Assembly: GCA_965224815.1 (NCBI GenBank) | Contig: CBDDAF010000003.1 | Span: forward strand, 1,426,001 to 1,490,000 | Source: CAYPEL01 sp036479985 | GTDB lineage: Bacteria > Pseudomonadota > Gammaproteobacteria > DSM-19610 | Direction: 5' to 3' | DNA length: 64,000 nt | Shown here: positions 43,895 to 53,620 of the stretch, piece by piece | How the letters are laid out: every line of letters starts with the position of its first letter | Position numbering within the stretch: position 1 is the stretch's first letter | Position numbers and translations under genes: made by a program | The notes under the pieces: generated by a model | What the model was told of the DNA's origin: nothing | Database searches by the model: none | What the model saw: only the letters and a program-made list of their open reading frames with translations

Positions 43895-44887
43895 CTATTG
43901 GTTTAGCATCCCTTCCACACGCTCAACAATCCCGCCTAATATATTCAACTCGTCATAACGCACACAAACCTCACCAACATACCCTAGTGTCCGCGGAACA
44001 TCTTTTATATACCCTGTTTTATTATCCCGGTGTTTTAATCGGGCAAATATTCCTGACGCCTTTAAATGCCGTTGCACGCCCATTAAATCAAACCAGCGCA
44101 GGAATTGTTGTTCATCACCTTGTTCGGGTCGCATGATGCCGGATTGCAGTGCGAGTTCATGGTAGCCCAGCGCCCAGTTTTCTACGCGTTCCCGTGGCCA
44201 GGCTATGTAGCAATCGCGTAATAGTGATACCAGGTCGTAGGTTACTGGACCTATTACGGCATCCTGGAAATCCAGTATGCCTGGGTTATGGTTTGGCACT
44301 TGCATTAAGTTGCGGGAATGGTAGTCGCGATGGACGCAGACTTGTGGTTGTTGTAGTGCGTTGTCAGCTAATAGTTCGAAGACTTTATTTAATAAAGTCT
44401 GGTCGGCGTTGTTTAATTTTATATTGCAATGACGGTCTAGCAACCAGTCGGGGAATAGTTGCATTTCGTTCATTAGTAGCGCGCGGTCATATACGGGTAG
44501 CAATCCGTCTTTTACGCCGCAGCCTTGTAGAGTTGCCAATGCGCCCAGTGCATCACCATAGAGACGATCCACTGTTTGGTCGTTTAGAGCATCGAGATAT
44601 TGTTGGCTGCCTAAGTCACTTAGTAGCAGGAAGCCTTGTTGTAGATTTTGTTCGATGATGGCGGGTACGTTGAGACCGATATTGATGAAGGCTTCAGCAA
44701 TGGTGACGAAGGGGGCGCAGTTTTCTTTGTCAGGTGGGGCGTCCATGACGATGTGGGTTTCGTTGTTGTGAGTTACCCTGAAGTAGCGTCTGAAGCTGGC
44801 GTCTGCTGAGGCGGGTTCTATTTTGTAGTCTTTGAAACCCAGGTCGTTTGTTAGCCATTGCTGTAGGGTTTTTATTCGGTTTGGCAA
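43895..44887 (-). CDS. amgK: N-acetylmuramate/N-acetylglucosamine anomeric kinase AmgK
   Basis: A 330-residue aminoglycoside-phosphotransferase-fold kinase that makes MurNAc-1-phosphate for MurU. Catalytic loop VCVHRDYHSRNLM (HRDxHxxN) and metal motif GILDFQDAV are intact, as are the N-terminal SFRRYFRV lobe and the C-terminal VQRHLKASGIFARL. In many gammaproteobacteria amgK and murU are adjacent and divergent from lptD. Here an RND pump operon separates amgK from lptD as well. Confidence 0.9.
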   Translation of the reverse strand: MPNRIKTLQQWLTNDLGFKDYKIEPASADASFRRYFRVTHNNETHIVMDAPPDKENCAPFVTIAEAFINIGLNVPAIIEQNLQQGFLLLSDLGSQQYLDALNDQTVDRLYGDALGALATLQGCGVKDGLLPVYDRALLMNEMQLFPDWLLDRHCNIKLNNADQTLLNKVFELLADNALQQPQVCVHRDYHSRNLMQVPNHNPGILDFQDAVIGPVTYDLVSLLRDCYIAWPRERVENWALGYHELALQSGIMRPEQGDEQQFLRWFDLMGVQRHLKASGIFARLKHRDNKTGYIKDVPRTLGYVGEVCVRYDELNILGGIVERVEGMLNQ

Positions 44888-45000
44888 GGGGGTTTCCTGG
44901 GTGGTGTGTGAGGGTTAGATGGGATTATACCTTCATTATTGCTGTGCTATATGGCTTCTTTTTTTTAAAATAAGCAAACAAAAAACTGCCTTTTATTTTA

Positions 45001-45242
45001 TCCCCTCTCCCTAACCCTCCCCCTGAGTGGGAGGGGATGGTTTGTTTGTGTTGTGGCAGTTGGGATGCGGCTGCCAAGTGTACAGAATGTATTTACTAGG
45101 TGAATTGAGAAGTAAGAGAAGGCACTCCGGGGTGTAGCGGCTCAGTGATTGAGAATATCCTGAATTAGTCAGAGCTTCCTTGAAGATTAACTGCCTTTTA
45201 ATTTTATCCCCTCTCCCTAGCCCTCTCCCGGAGGGAGAGGGG
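45001..45242. repeat. Nested repeats in the amgK-RND gap (44888-45271)
   Basis: This 384-bp gap holds no gene. It contains two C/G-rich palindromes (45001-45038 and 45207-45242, each preceded by aactgccttttatttta-like sequence). Between them is a decayed copy of the palindrome core (45054-45102, ggcagttgggatgcggctgc ... tgtacagaatgtatttacta) without long arms. At 45163-45185 is a fragment like the right end of the MITE-like element (aattagtcagagcttccttg). Confidence 0.7.
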
Positions 45243-45271
45243 ATTTTGGGGGAAGGATAGCTTTATTGAAT

Positions 45272-48200
45272 TTATGCTTGTGACCGACTCAATGAAGATC
45301 TAACTTTTGTTCTTAGGTCGTCGGCTATTAGGTAGAAACAGGGGACGATTACCAGGATTAGGATGGTGGCAAACAGTAGACCGAATCCGAGGCTTACGGC
45401 CATGGGGGACAGGAAGGCGGTTTGACCGGTGGCGAAGAATATTAAGGGTGAGATGCCGAGGAAGGTTGTCATTGAGGTTAGCAGGATTGGCCGGATGCGC
45501 ACCCTGCCCGCTTCTACGACTGCATCGACTCTTTCCCAGCCTTCATTGCGCATGCGTTTTGTGAAATCAATCAGTATCAGCGAGTCGTTGACGACGATGC
45601 CGGTCAGTGCCAAAAATCCGATCATGGATAAAAATTGTAAGTGGTAATCGAACAACATGTGGCCGAATATAACGCCGATCATTCCAAAGGGGATTGCCAG
45701 CATGACAACCAGCGGATCTAGCATCGATTTAAACAAGGAGGCAAGGATAAAAAAGATGATAGCTAACGAAATGATCATCGCTGATTTCATGTCCTTGAAC
45801 GAATCTTCCGCTTCTTTCTTTTCGCCTAAAAATAACAAATCAAATTCAGGGTTGCTGCTGCCATATTTCTGTTCAATCAAATCGGTAACCGCAAGCGCGG
45901 TAGTAATCTGCGCATCAACTTCGGCGGTGACGATGGCCAGTCGCTGGTTATCACGGCGTTGGATGGAACTGTATCCACGGCCTTCTTTGATCGTTGCCAC
46001 ATCACCCAGATAGACCATACGGCCATCTTCCAGAGTAACCGGTAAGGACGTAAGAGTGCTATTGCGTCTGACTGAATCTGGATAAATCACCCGCACGGGG
46101 ATTCGTTCATCGCCCCAGGTCACTTGCACTGCTTCCAGACCCAGGAACCCAGTACGCACAGCATCCGCCAGTTGTTGTTGGGTTATTCCCAGTTCACGGC
46201 CACGCTCATTGAGACTGTAACGGTATTCGAGTTTACCGACTTCCAGATCCTGCCTGACATCGTGGACACCCGGCAGTTGTCTTAAATAATCACGCATCTG
46301 CGTTGCCTGAGACAGCAGTGTATCAACATCTTCACCGAGCACACCGACTTCGATATCAGCACCAGCGGGGCCACCCTGCGGGCGTAATATTGACAAGCGT
46401 TGTATACCCGGCATGGTAATCAATGCACTGCGCACATCGTTTACAATGTCTTCGGTGGCGCGCTCGCGTTTGCCTTCGTGACTGAATTTAAAACTCACCA
46501 ACGGTGACACATAGCGCTCGATGAAACCCTTGGGTGCAGGTTTCTGCAAATCGATTATCAACTGGATAAAATGACTGCCCAAACGGAAGCGATTGAAATC
46601 TACAAAGGTTAAACCGACATTCGTCAGTAAAGTATCGAGTTCATCCTCTCCCATCTGTTGTATCACGATTTTTTCAATGCGCACTGCGAGTTTTTCTGTA
46701 TCTTCAAGACTATAGGTACTCGGTGCTTCGATATTGACAAAGAACTGGCCAATATCCGCTTGCCCAAACATCTGGTAGGGTAAGCGTGTTGCCGCGTAAC
46801 TCATGGCCACTGCAAGCACGCCGATCGCGGCCAGAGACAGGAAATAACGGTGCCGGAGTGCTAGTCTCAAACCGTTGATATATCGTTGTAACAACCCTGC
46901 CCAGTCAATTCGCTGCTTGCGCTTTTTGGTTTTTTCCACCCGCAGTAATTCAGCTGCATGCGAGGGCAGGACACCAAAGGCTTCGAACACCGAGCCGACT
47001 AATGACGCGGCTACCACGACTGGGATGACAGCAATAAACGCACCCATGGTGCCGCCGATTGCAAACATCGGTAGAAATGCGGCAATCGTTGTTGAGGTGG
47101 ATGCCATAACCGGCCAAAACACTTCGCGGCTACCGATCTGCGCCGCTTGAACAGCCGATTGACCCTGTTCCATATGCCGGTAAACATTTTCTGTGACAAT
47201 GATGGCGTCGTCGACAATCAGACCCAAAGCAATCAAAAAGGAAAACAGTGTCACCATATTAATGGTGTAACCGAAATAATTAATCGCCAGCACGGCAACC
47301 AGGAAAGAAACCGGTATACCCATCGCGGTAACCAGGGCAACCCTGAAATTCAGAAACAGGTATAGCGATAACAACACCAGCACCAGTCCGACCAGGCCTG
47401 ATGACTTGACGGTATTTAATCGCGTTTCGACATACACCGACAAGTCGCTGAACAATCCGACCTGAATGCTGGCTGGTAATGTCTGTTTTAGTTCGTCTGC
47501 CAACGCGCGTACACGCTGCGAGACTTTTATCGTCGAAGCATCGGCGGTTTTGGTGATGGTTAGATTAACCGATGGCTGGCCGCCAAAACGACCAATGGTT
47601 TTGGCTTCTTCCAGACGCAGATTAACATTGGCAACCTGCGCAAGCCTGAGTAATCCACCCTCTTGATTACGCCTCACAACAATTTTACCGACCTGCTCCG
47701 GATCCGGCTCCACGCCTTTGCCTCGCAGCAAAATGTCACCTTCACGCGCTTTGATCGAACCACCGGGAAGGTCACGTAGATTACCGCGAATAGCGGTTAT
47801 TACTTGTTGTAATGAAACCCCTCGCGAAGCCAGTTGCCGGGGATCTACTTCGACCCAAATTTCCCAATCACGATCACCTGCAATACCGACACTGGCAACG
47901 CCGGGTAGCTGCTGCAGTTTGCGTTTAACATCATCGGCTGTTTCATAAAGATAGCTCCGAGAAATGTCACCAAACAGACTCACGCTGATCACAGGAAAAC
48001 GTGTTTCGAGCCGGGTCAGTTCCGGTTCTTCCGCTTCTTCCGGCAGATCAGTAATCAGATCCAGCTTGCTACGTAAATCGCGCATAAACTCATCAACATC
48101 GGCGCTGGATTTCAGCTTGAGTGAAATGCTCGACACCCCTTCATTACTGATCGATGACATGACATCTATATCTGCCATGCCGTCGAATGCTTCTTCGATG

Positions 48201-48397
48201 GGAATCGTAATTTGCTGTTCTACTTCTTCAGGTGAGGCGCCTTCAAATACCGTTGTTACTCGCGCCATGTCGAGTTCGACAACTGGAAACATTTCTTGTG
48301 GCATGGCGTACCAGGAGAGTACGCCGGTTATTAGAATCAGTACCAGCAGTAGATTGATGATCAGTGGATTTCGGATCGAGAAGCGAATTATTCCCAT
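45272..48397 (-). CDS. RND efflux transporter, inner-membrane permease
   Basis: A 1041-residue proton-driven RND pump of the AcrB/MdtBC superfamily: twelve membrane helices in two halves, with large periplasmic domains. The N-terminus is IRFSIRNPLIINLLLVLILI; helix 4 keeps the proton-relay Asp pair in GLIVDDAIIVTENVYRH; the repeat in the second half is ALTGIVVNDSLILIDFTKRM. It belongs to the group related to hydrophobic or lipid-like substrate exporters rather than to heavy-metal CusA, but the substrate cannot be read. The membrane-fusion partner is upstream; no outer-membrane channel is in the window. Confidence 0.92.
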   Translation of the reverse strand: MGIIRFSIRNPLIINLLLVLILITGVLSWYAMPQEMFPVVELDMARVTTVFEGASPEEVEQQITIPIEEAFDGMADIDVMSSISNEGVSSISLKLKSSADVDEFMRDLRSKLDLITDLPEEAEEPELTRLETRFPVISVSLFGDISRSYLYETADDVKRKLQQLPGVASVGIAGDRDWEIWVEVDPRQLASRGVSLQQVITAIRGNLRDLPGGSIKAREGDILLRGKGVEPDPEQVGKIVVRRNQEGGLLRLAQVANVNLRLEEAKTIGRFGGQPSVNLTITKTADASTIKVSQRVRALADELKQTLPASIQVGLFSDLSVYVETRLNTVKSSGLVGLVLVLLSLYLFLNFRVALVTAMGIPVSFLVAVLAINYFGYTINMVTLFSFLIALGLIVDDAIIVTENVYRHMEQGQSAVQAAQIGSREVFWPVMASTSTTIAAFLPMFAIGGTMGAFIAVIPVVVAASLVGSVFEAFGVLPSHAAELLRVEKTKKRKQRIDWAGLLQRYINGLRLALRHRYFLSLAAIGVLAVAMSYAATRLPYQMFGQADIGQFFVNIEAPSTYSLEDTEKLAVRIEKIVIQQMGEDELDTLLTNVGLTFVDFNRFRLGSHFIQLIIDLQKPAPKGFIERYVSPLVSFKFSHEGKRERATEDIVNDVRSALITMPGIQRLSILRPQGGPAGADIEVGVLGEDVDTLLSQATQMRDYLRQLPGVHDVRQDLEVGKLEYRYSLNERGRELGITQQQLADAVRTGFLGLEAVQVTWGDERIPVRVIYPDSVRRNSTLTSLPVTLEDGRMVYLGDVATIKEGRGYSSIQRRDNQRLAIVTAEVDAQITTALAVTDLIEQKYGSSNPEFDLLFLGEKKEAEDSFKDMKSAMIISLAIIFFILASLFKSMLDPLVVMLAIPFGMIGVIFGHMLFDYHLQFLSMIGFLALTGIVVNDSLILIDFTKRMRNEGWERVDAVVEAGRVRIRPILLTSMTTFLGISPLIFFATGQTAFLSPMAVSLGFGLLFATILILVIVPCFYLIADDLRTKVRSSLSRSQA

Positions 48398-48502
48398 GGG
48401 TTAGTTCTCATTCAGCTTAATATTTTTGCCACGGAACCCGAGGAAGAATTTGGAAAAATAAAACATGGACAACTGCTATCCCGTAAAAATATGAACAATT
48501 TG

Positions 48503-48605
48503 TCCCCTCCCCTTCAGGGGGAGGGACAGGGAGAGGGCATCAGATAAAAGCAACTGCCTGTATTTACACCCCCTCTCCCCAACCCTCTCCCGGAGGGAGA
48601 GGGAG
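48503..48605. repeat. Two C/G-rich palindromes between adaptor and pump genes
   Basis: 48503-48537 (tcccctccccttcaggggga...) and 48568-48605 (ccccctctccccaaccctct...ggagggagaggg) lie in the 270-bp gap 48398-48667. No gene is seen there. In a common mRNA they would form stable hairpins between the adaptor and the pump reading frames. The second is preceded by aactgcctgtattta, as at other copies. Confidence 0.8.
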
Positions 48606-48667
48606 TTAATCCGTGTTCTTCCATGGCCATTGTTACTCATCAATATAACCTTGACGAAAGACTGCCT

Positions 48668-49831
48668 TCAGGACGGATCCTGATTAATTACTACAGGTTG
48701 CCCATCCGATAAGGCAGCCACATCGCGAATAACAATTTGTTCGCCCGCGACAAGTCCTTCTGTGATCACTTGCTGTTGATCAAAACGTGTACCCAGAATA
48801 ACGGGCTTACGTAGTAATTTATCATCCTTTACGCCGTATACAAAGACTGCTCCTTCTTCCTGAACCAGTGCCGTAACCGGTACAACCAGCACGTTTTCAA
48901 GTTTCTCTAAAGGCAGGCTGGCACGCGCGGATATGCCGGAACGGGTTTCTTCTGCTGGCATTCGCAAGCGTATTTCGTGGGTGAAGGTTTGCGGGTCGGG
49001 GTCGGGTTGAACGGCAACTACTCTGGCAGTGCTCTGTCCGCCGCCCACTTGCACAACCACTTCGTCGTCGATATGCAGTGCACGGGCAACTTCACCCCTG
49101 ACCATGGCATAAAAATCCAGTTGCTCATCGATCAGTTCGACCGCCTGTTGGTTTTGTGCTGCGTAATCACCACTATTCAGGAAGACTGCATTCACTCGGC
49201 CGTTGAAAGGTGCTGTCAACTGGGCGCGCTGTAGATTCCGCTCGGCACTGTCCAGTTTGGCTTTGCTCGCGGCAATACGCTGTGGCCCCATACCAACACT
49301 GGAACGTAATCGGGCCTGTTCGGAAAATCGTGTCGCCAGCAGGGCTTCAGCCTCGCCAATACGTGATTTCGAGGCTAGTGAACGTTCGATCAGACTGTTT
49401 AAACGCGCAACTTCTGCTTCCTGTAATTTACGACTTTTCTGTGCAAGTTCTAATAAACGCTGATCGCGCTTCAAATTATCCTGCACCTGTTCCCAGTCAG
49501 CACGGGCCTGAATTACCGCATCCTGGTAGTCACCCGCCTCTAACTCCAACAATAACTGACCTGTTTCAACTCTTAAACCAGGCTCAGCATGGCGTGCTGC
49601 CACCCGGCCCGCGACCTGAAACTGCAGGGCCACCTTGCGCACCGGCTGCAAATAACCACTGACCTGTTCAACCGGTTCAAGTTGAGTCTGCTGTACACTG
49701 CCAACTACCACGGGTGTCGGGGCTAGATCCTGTAGCTCGGGCTGGTGCTCCGGACGCGACCAAATCAATGCCAGCGTAATTGCCAGCAAAAGGAATAAAA
49801 CAAACGCTTGTGGAAATACTTTCAGACGCAC
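48668..49831 (-). CDS. RND efflux membrane-fusion (periplasmic adaptor) protein
   Basis: A 387-residue adaptor with one N-terminal anchor helix (VLFLLLAITLALIWS), a biotinyl-lipoyl domain (LQFQVAGRVAARHAEPGLRV ... GQLLLELEAGDY), an alpha-helical hairpin (about 110-210), and the beta-barrel and membrane-proximal domains (TAPFNGRVNAVFLNSGDYA, VPVTALVQEEGAVFVY). It links the pump at 45272 to an outer-membrane channel. It is divergent from lptD. Confidence 0.92.
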   Translation of the reverse strand: MRLKVFPQAFVLFLLLAITLALIWSRPEHQPELQDLAPTPVVVGSVQQTQLEPVEQVSGYLQPVRKVALQFQVAGRVAARHAEPGLRVETGQLLLELEAGDYQDAVIQARADWEQVQDNLKRDQRLLELAQKSRKLQEAEVARLNSLIERSLASKSRIGEAEALLATRFSEQARLRSSVGMGPQRIAASKAKLDSAERNLQRAQLTAPFNGRVNAVFLNSGDYAAQNQQAVELIDEQLDFYAMVRGEVARALHIDDEVVVQVGGGQSTARVVAVQPDPDPQTFTHEIRLRMPAEETRSGISARASLPLEKLENVLVVPVTALVQEEGAVFVYGVKDDKLLRKPVILGTRFDQQQVITEGLVAGEQIVIRDVAALSDGQPVVINQDPS

Positions 49832-49961
49832 GAAAACATCGATATAGTGACTGTATGAAATGTTATTTTATGCGATTTTGTCTGACACCGCTCATTTAAT
49901 GAGCCACTGCTTGTGTTCAAACAAAAATACTTGATGTCCGCAGGCTGTTCTGAGTTTTGAT

Positions 49962-50061
49962 GTGCAAAAATCATTTATTATTCTAATTGCCGGTTTATTT
50001 CTGAGTCTAAACTCTGTAGCGCCGAAACCTGCCTGGATGAGACAGCAAGGCACAGATTGCA
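49962..50061 (+). other. Signal-peptide-encoding segment in front of lptD, in another frame
   Basis: From GTG 49962 the frame reads QKSFIILIAGLFLSLNSVA, a good signal peptide, but it continues out of phase with the LptD body (frame +1). The LptD frame is closed upstream by TGA 50038-50040. A single-base change in phase between about 50016 and 50080 would join the two. The true 5' end of lptD is therefore probably here. Confidence 0.6.
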
Positions 50062-50079
50062 CAGGCAGAAGCCACCCCT

Positions 50080-52329
50080 GTGCCAGATTCAAACGAATCT
50101 GCAGGACTAGTGAGTCATACTGTTGAAGATACTCTGACCCGTAAAAGCGGACAACGTTCCGACTTATCCTTTACCCGTTCTACGAATCAACATACCGCCT
50201 GGGACACCTGCCCCGCTCCACCTAAACGTGATATTCAGCCCGCCACGGCTACCAATAAGGACGATGAGCAACTTAAGATTAATGGCTTCGAGGTCACACG
50301 CGACGCCAGCAGGCACTACAGCATTTCGGGAAGTGGGATTTTAATGCGTGGCAGTGAACGTATCCAGGCCGACCAGATTGATTACTATGAAGCTGACAGC
50401 ATTATCGAGGTCAATGGCCGGTTGATCTATGACAATCCTACCGAACGCATACTCGGTAAACGCGGCAAGTTCTGGATCAATGAAAATCGCAGTGAAATAG
50501 AAAATATATACTACTATCTATACGACCGCCACATACTCGGCGAAGCTGATCGGGCTTATCTGGATGAACCGGGCATCACGCATTACGACGATGCCACCTA
50601 CACGACCTGTCCGGATGGCAGCAAGGTCTGGCGCCTGAAAGCAGAAAAAGTGGTGCTGGATACAAATGAAGGTTTTGGTATTGCTCGCGGCGCGAGGCTT
50701 GAAATACACGGAGTCCCGTTGCTCTACACCCCTTTCATGAGCTTCCCGATTGATGACCGGCGCAAAACCGGTTTATTGGTTCCGAGTTTTGGTCAATCTG
50801 ATAACGGCGGTTTTGATCTACGTGTACCGTACTATTTTAATATTGCCCCCCACTATGACGCGACGCTAACACCGCGCTATTTAAGTCGTCGCGGTGCTCA
50901 ACTGGCGACCGAGTTTCGCTACTTGAACCCATTAGGCCGGGGCTTGCTTAATTATGAAATCCTACCTGAAGATAATCTGACTGATCAGGCTCGTAGCCGT
51001 TTTATTTTGCGCAACAGTTCACGCTTCGGAAATCACCTAACCACCAATGTGAATTTTGACTGGGTCTCTGACAAAGACTATCTGGAAGATTTAGGTGATT
51101 CACTAAGTCTGGCAAGCGTACCCTTTCTGACACGCTCGGCTGAAGCTCGTTATGATGAGGACTGGTGGAACCTGGGAATCCGTTTTGACAACTACCAGAT
51201 ACTGGATCGCAATCTGGCGCCGGACAGTCGCCCTTATCAACGCCTGCCACGAATTAATTTTGCAGCAACCCCACAAGTTCATCCGCTCGGTTCAAATATA
51301 TTTCTAAACGCTGAGCTAGTGAATTTTCGCCAGGATTCACGTGTCACGGGTAAACGCGCGGATTTATGGCCGCGCATCACCCTGCCTGTACGGCGGTCGG
51401 CTTATGAAATTACGCCCAGCCTGAGTTACCGCTTTACCAGTTATGATCTGGATAACCAGACCTCTGGCACTCCTGCAACTATCACACGCGCAATACCGGT
51501 TGTCAGCCTGGATAACAAACTGTTTCTTGAGCGCGATTTTAGTCTGGGCAAAACCGGCTTTACCCAGACACTTGAACCACGGCTGTTCTACCTTTATGCC
51601 GCCGGACGCGATCAGACTGACATCCCCTTGTTCGATACCAGTGAACCGACTTTCACTTACCGGGAACTATTCGCTGAAAACAGATTTACGGGTGCTGACC
51701 GCATGGGGGATGCTAATCAGATTGCCCTGTCACTGACCAGCCGTTTGGTCGATAACCAAACTGGCATTGAACGGCTGCGCGCTTCAATTGGACAATTGTT
51801 TTATTTCCAGAACCGAACGGTGACACTGGATAATTCTGCACCGGTTGATACTGCATCGTCGGATATCGCGGGTGAACTGGATTTATCACTCAGTAATAGT
51901 TGGACTACCCGGGCCGACATGATCATAAACCCACGCGATTTTGCCACCGAGCGTGCTAATGTCCGCTTGCAATACCATCCGTCATTCAGAAAATTGGCTA
52001 ATATCGCCTATCGCTACCGGCGTGGCGAACAAAACCAGATCGACACCTCTATACTTTGGCCGATGGGCAGAAACTGGCATTTCATTGGCCGCTGGTACTA
52101 CGATATCAGTGATACCAAAACCCTGGAAAAACTCGCCGGTATCGAATATGAAAGCTGTTGCTGGAGCGCGCAACTGATAGCGCGTAATTTCATAGAAAAT
52201 GAAGACAGAGATAATAATACCGCTATTCTGTTCCAGATCGTATTGAAAGGCCTGACCCGCATCGGCAGTAATATCGAGTCTGTGCTGGAAGATGGTATCC
52301 TAGGCTATACAGCCAGCCCGGAAGAATAG
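50080..52329 (+). CDS. lptD: LPS-assembly outer membrane protein LptD (5' end apparently frameshifted)
   Basis: LptD, with LptE, inserts lipopolysaccharide into the outer leaflet. The body of 749 residues has the N-terminal OstA/LptA-like jellyroll (INGFEVTRDASRHYSISGSG ... DQIDYYEADSIIEVNG), then the barrel from about 215 (FMSFPIDDRRKTGLLVPSFG), ending in conserved YESCCWSAQLIARNF; its Cys pair and the earlier TCPAPP and TTCPDG cysteines form the usual disulfides. The annotated GTG start has no signal peptide; one lies in a different frame just upstream (49962). It is followed by surA in the expected order. Confidence 0.9.
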   Translation: MPDSNESAGLVSHTVEDTLTRKSGQRSDLSFTRSTNQHTAWDTCPAPPKRDIQPATATNKDDEQLKINGFEVTRDASRHYSISGSGILMRGSERIQADQIDYYEADSIIEVNGRLIYDNPTERILGKRGKFWINENRSEIENIYYYLYDRHILGEADRAYLDEPGITHYDDATYTTCPDGSKVWRLKAEKVVLDTNEGFGIARGARLEIHGVPLLYTPFMSFPIDDRRKTGLLVPSFGQSDNGGFDLRVPYYFNIAPHYDATLTPRYLSRRGAQLATEFRYLNPLGRGLLNYEILPEDNLTDQARSRFILRNSSRFGNHLTTNVNFDWVSDKDYLEDLGDSLSLASVPFLTRSAEARYDEDWWNLGIRFDNYQILDRNLAPDSRPYQRLPRINFAATPQVHPLGSNIFLNAELVNFRQDSRVTGKRADLWPRITLPVRRSAYEITPSLSYRFTSYDLDNQTSGTPATITRAIPVVSLDNKLFLERDFSLGKTGFTQTLEPRLFYLYAAGRDQTDIPLFDTSEPTFTYRELFAENRFTGADRMGDANQIALSLTSRLVDNQTGIERLRASIGQLFYFQNRTVTLDNSAPVDTASSDIAGELDLSLSNSWTTRADMIINPRDFATERANVRLQYHPSFRKLANIAYRYRRGEQNQIDTSILWPMGRNWHFIGRWYYDISDTKTLEKLAGIEYESCCWSAQLIARNFIENEDRDNNTAILFQIVLKGLTRIGSNIESVLEDGILGYTASPEE

Positions 52330-52333
52330 TGTA

Positions 52334-53620
52334 ATGATGAATAAAACCCTGCCCTTATTATTGATGTTGCTGATCAGCGGATCTTTACACGCCCTCGAAC
52401 CACTTAATCGTATCGTGACCATTGTTAATGATGATGTCATTCTGGAAAGCCAGCTTAAAACCCGTGAAGCTATCATCCTTGCACAGTTGCAGGAAAGTCA
52501 GACCCAGGCACCTCCCCGTTCGCAACTGAGGAAACAGATACTTGACCGGCTGATCATGGAAAATCTCCAGTTACAACTTGCCAAACGCAGTGGTATTAAG
52601 GTTGATGATGACACGCTGAACAAAGCATTGCGCAGTATGGCAAGTGAAAACAAAATGACCTTGTCAACTTTCCGCGACAAACTCGAAAACGAAGGTTTCA
52701 ATTACATTATTTTCCGCGAACAACTGCGTGATGAAATCACTATGAATCGCGTCCGTCAGCAAACAGTGGAAAATCGTATTCAAGTTTCAGAACAGGAAAT
52801 TGATAACCTGCTTGCTAATACATCCAGCTTTGAAACCAGCGGTAAAGTTTTCCGCCTGTCACATATTCTGATCTCATTACCTGAAGCTGCAACACCAAAG
52901 CAGGTTCAAGCTGCGCAAGAACGCGCTGAAAGTATTATTGCCAAACTCAAATCAGGTGAAGATTTTGCAACCCTGGCTATCGCTGAATCAGACGGTCAAC
53001 AGGCACTTGAAGGCGGTGATCTGGGTTGGCGCGAAGCCAATAAACTGCCATCCTTGTTTATCGATGAAGTGCAGACACTAAACCAGGGTGATATAAGCGC
53101 TCTTATTCGTAACCCAAGCGGCTTCCATATCATCAAAGTCACTGATAGCCGTGGTGATGAGTCTCACGAAATCACACAAAGCCGTGCCCGGCATATTCTG
53201 CTAAAACAGGATGCATTCACATCTACTAATGACATCAAGACCCGTTTAGAACAACTGCGTGAGCGGATTGTTCAGGGCGATGAATATGCAGCATTGGCGC
53301 GCGCCTATTCTGAAGATCCAGGCTCTGCCAGTCAGGGCGGTGATCTGGGTTGGGTGAGTCCGGGTACTATGGTGCCCGAGTTTGAAAAAGCGATGGACGA
53401 TCTACAACCTGGCGAAATCAGCCAGCCTGTCGAAAGCCGTTTTGGTTGGCACTTGATTGAAGTTTTGGAACGCCGGACACATGACAATTCGGACGAATAC
53501 CAACGCTCTCAGGCTCGGGAAGCAATACGCCGACGCAAAACGGATGAAGAACTGGAAACCTGGCTACGCCGGTTGCGTGATGAATCTTACATAGAGTCCA
53601 ATCTAAACCCGGCATCGTGA
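52334..53620 (+). CDS. surA: Periplasmic chaperone/peptidyl-prolyl isomerase SurA
   Basis: SurA escorts unfolded barrel proteins, including LptD, to BAM. The 428-residue product (E. coli 428) has a signal peptide ending LHA, the N-domain (RIVTIVNDDVILESQLKTRE), and two parvulin domains (RLSHILISLPE ... GGDLGWREANKLPSLF; RARHILLKQD ... GGDLGWVSPGTMVPEF). The stop TGA overlaps the pdxA GTG start by 4 bp, and lptD ends 4 bp before its start. Confidence 0.96.
   Translation: MMNKTLPLLLMLLISGSLHALEPLNRIVTIVNDDVILESQLKTREAIILAQLQESQTQAPPRSQLRKQILDRLIMENLQLQLAKRSGIKVDDDTLNKALRSMASENKMTLSTFRDKLENEGFNYIIFREQLRDEITMNRVRQQTVENRIQVSEQEIDNLLANTSSFETSGKVFRLSHILISLPEAATPKQVQAAQERAESIIAKLKSGEDFATLAIAESDGQQALEGGDLGWREANKLPSLFIDEVQTLNQGDISALIRNPSGFHIIKVTDSRGDESHEITQSRARHILLKQDAFTSTNDIKTRLEQLRERIVQGDEYAALARAYSEDPGSASQGGDLGWVSPGTMVPEFEKAMDDLQPGEISQPVESRFGWHLIEVLERRTHDNSDEYQRSQAREAIRRRKTDEELETWLRRLRDESYIESNLNPAS

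Noticed and set aside
45001..45242. C/G-rich palindromes as rho-independent terminators
   Set aside because: They lack a T-run on either strand and also occur inside an operon gap.
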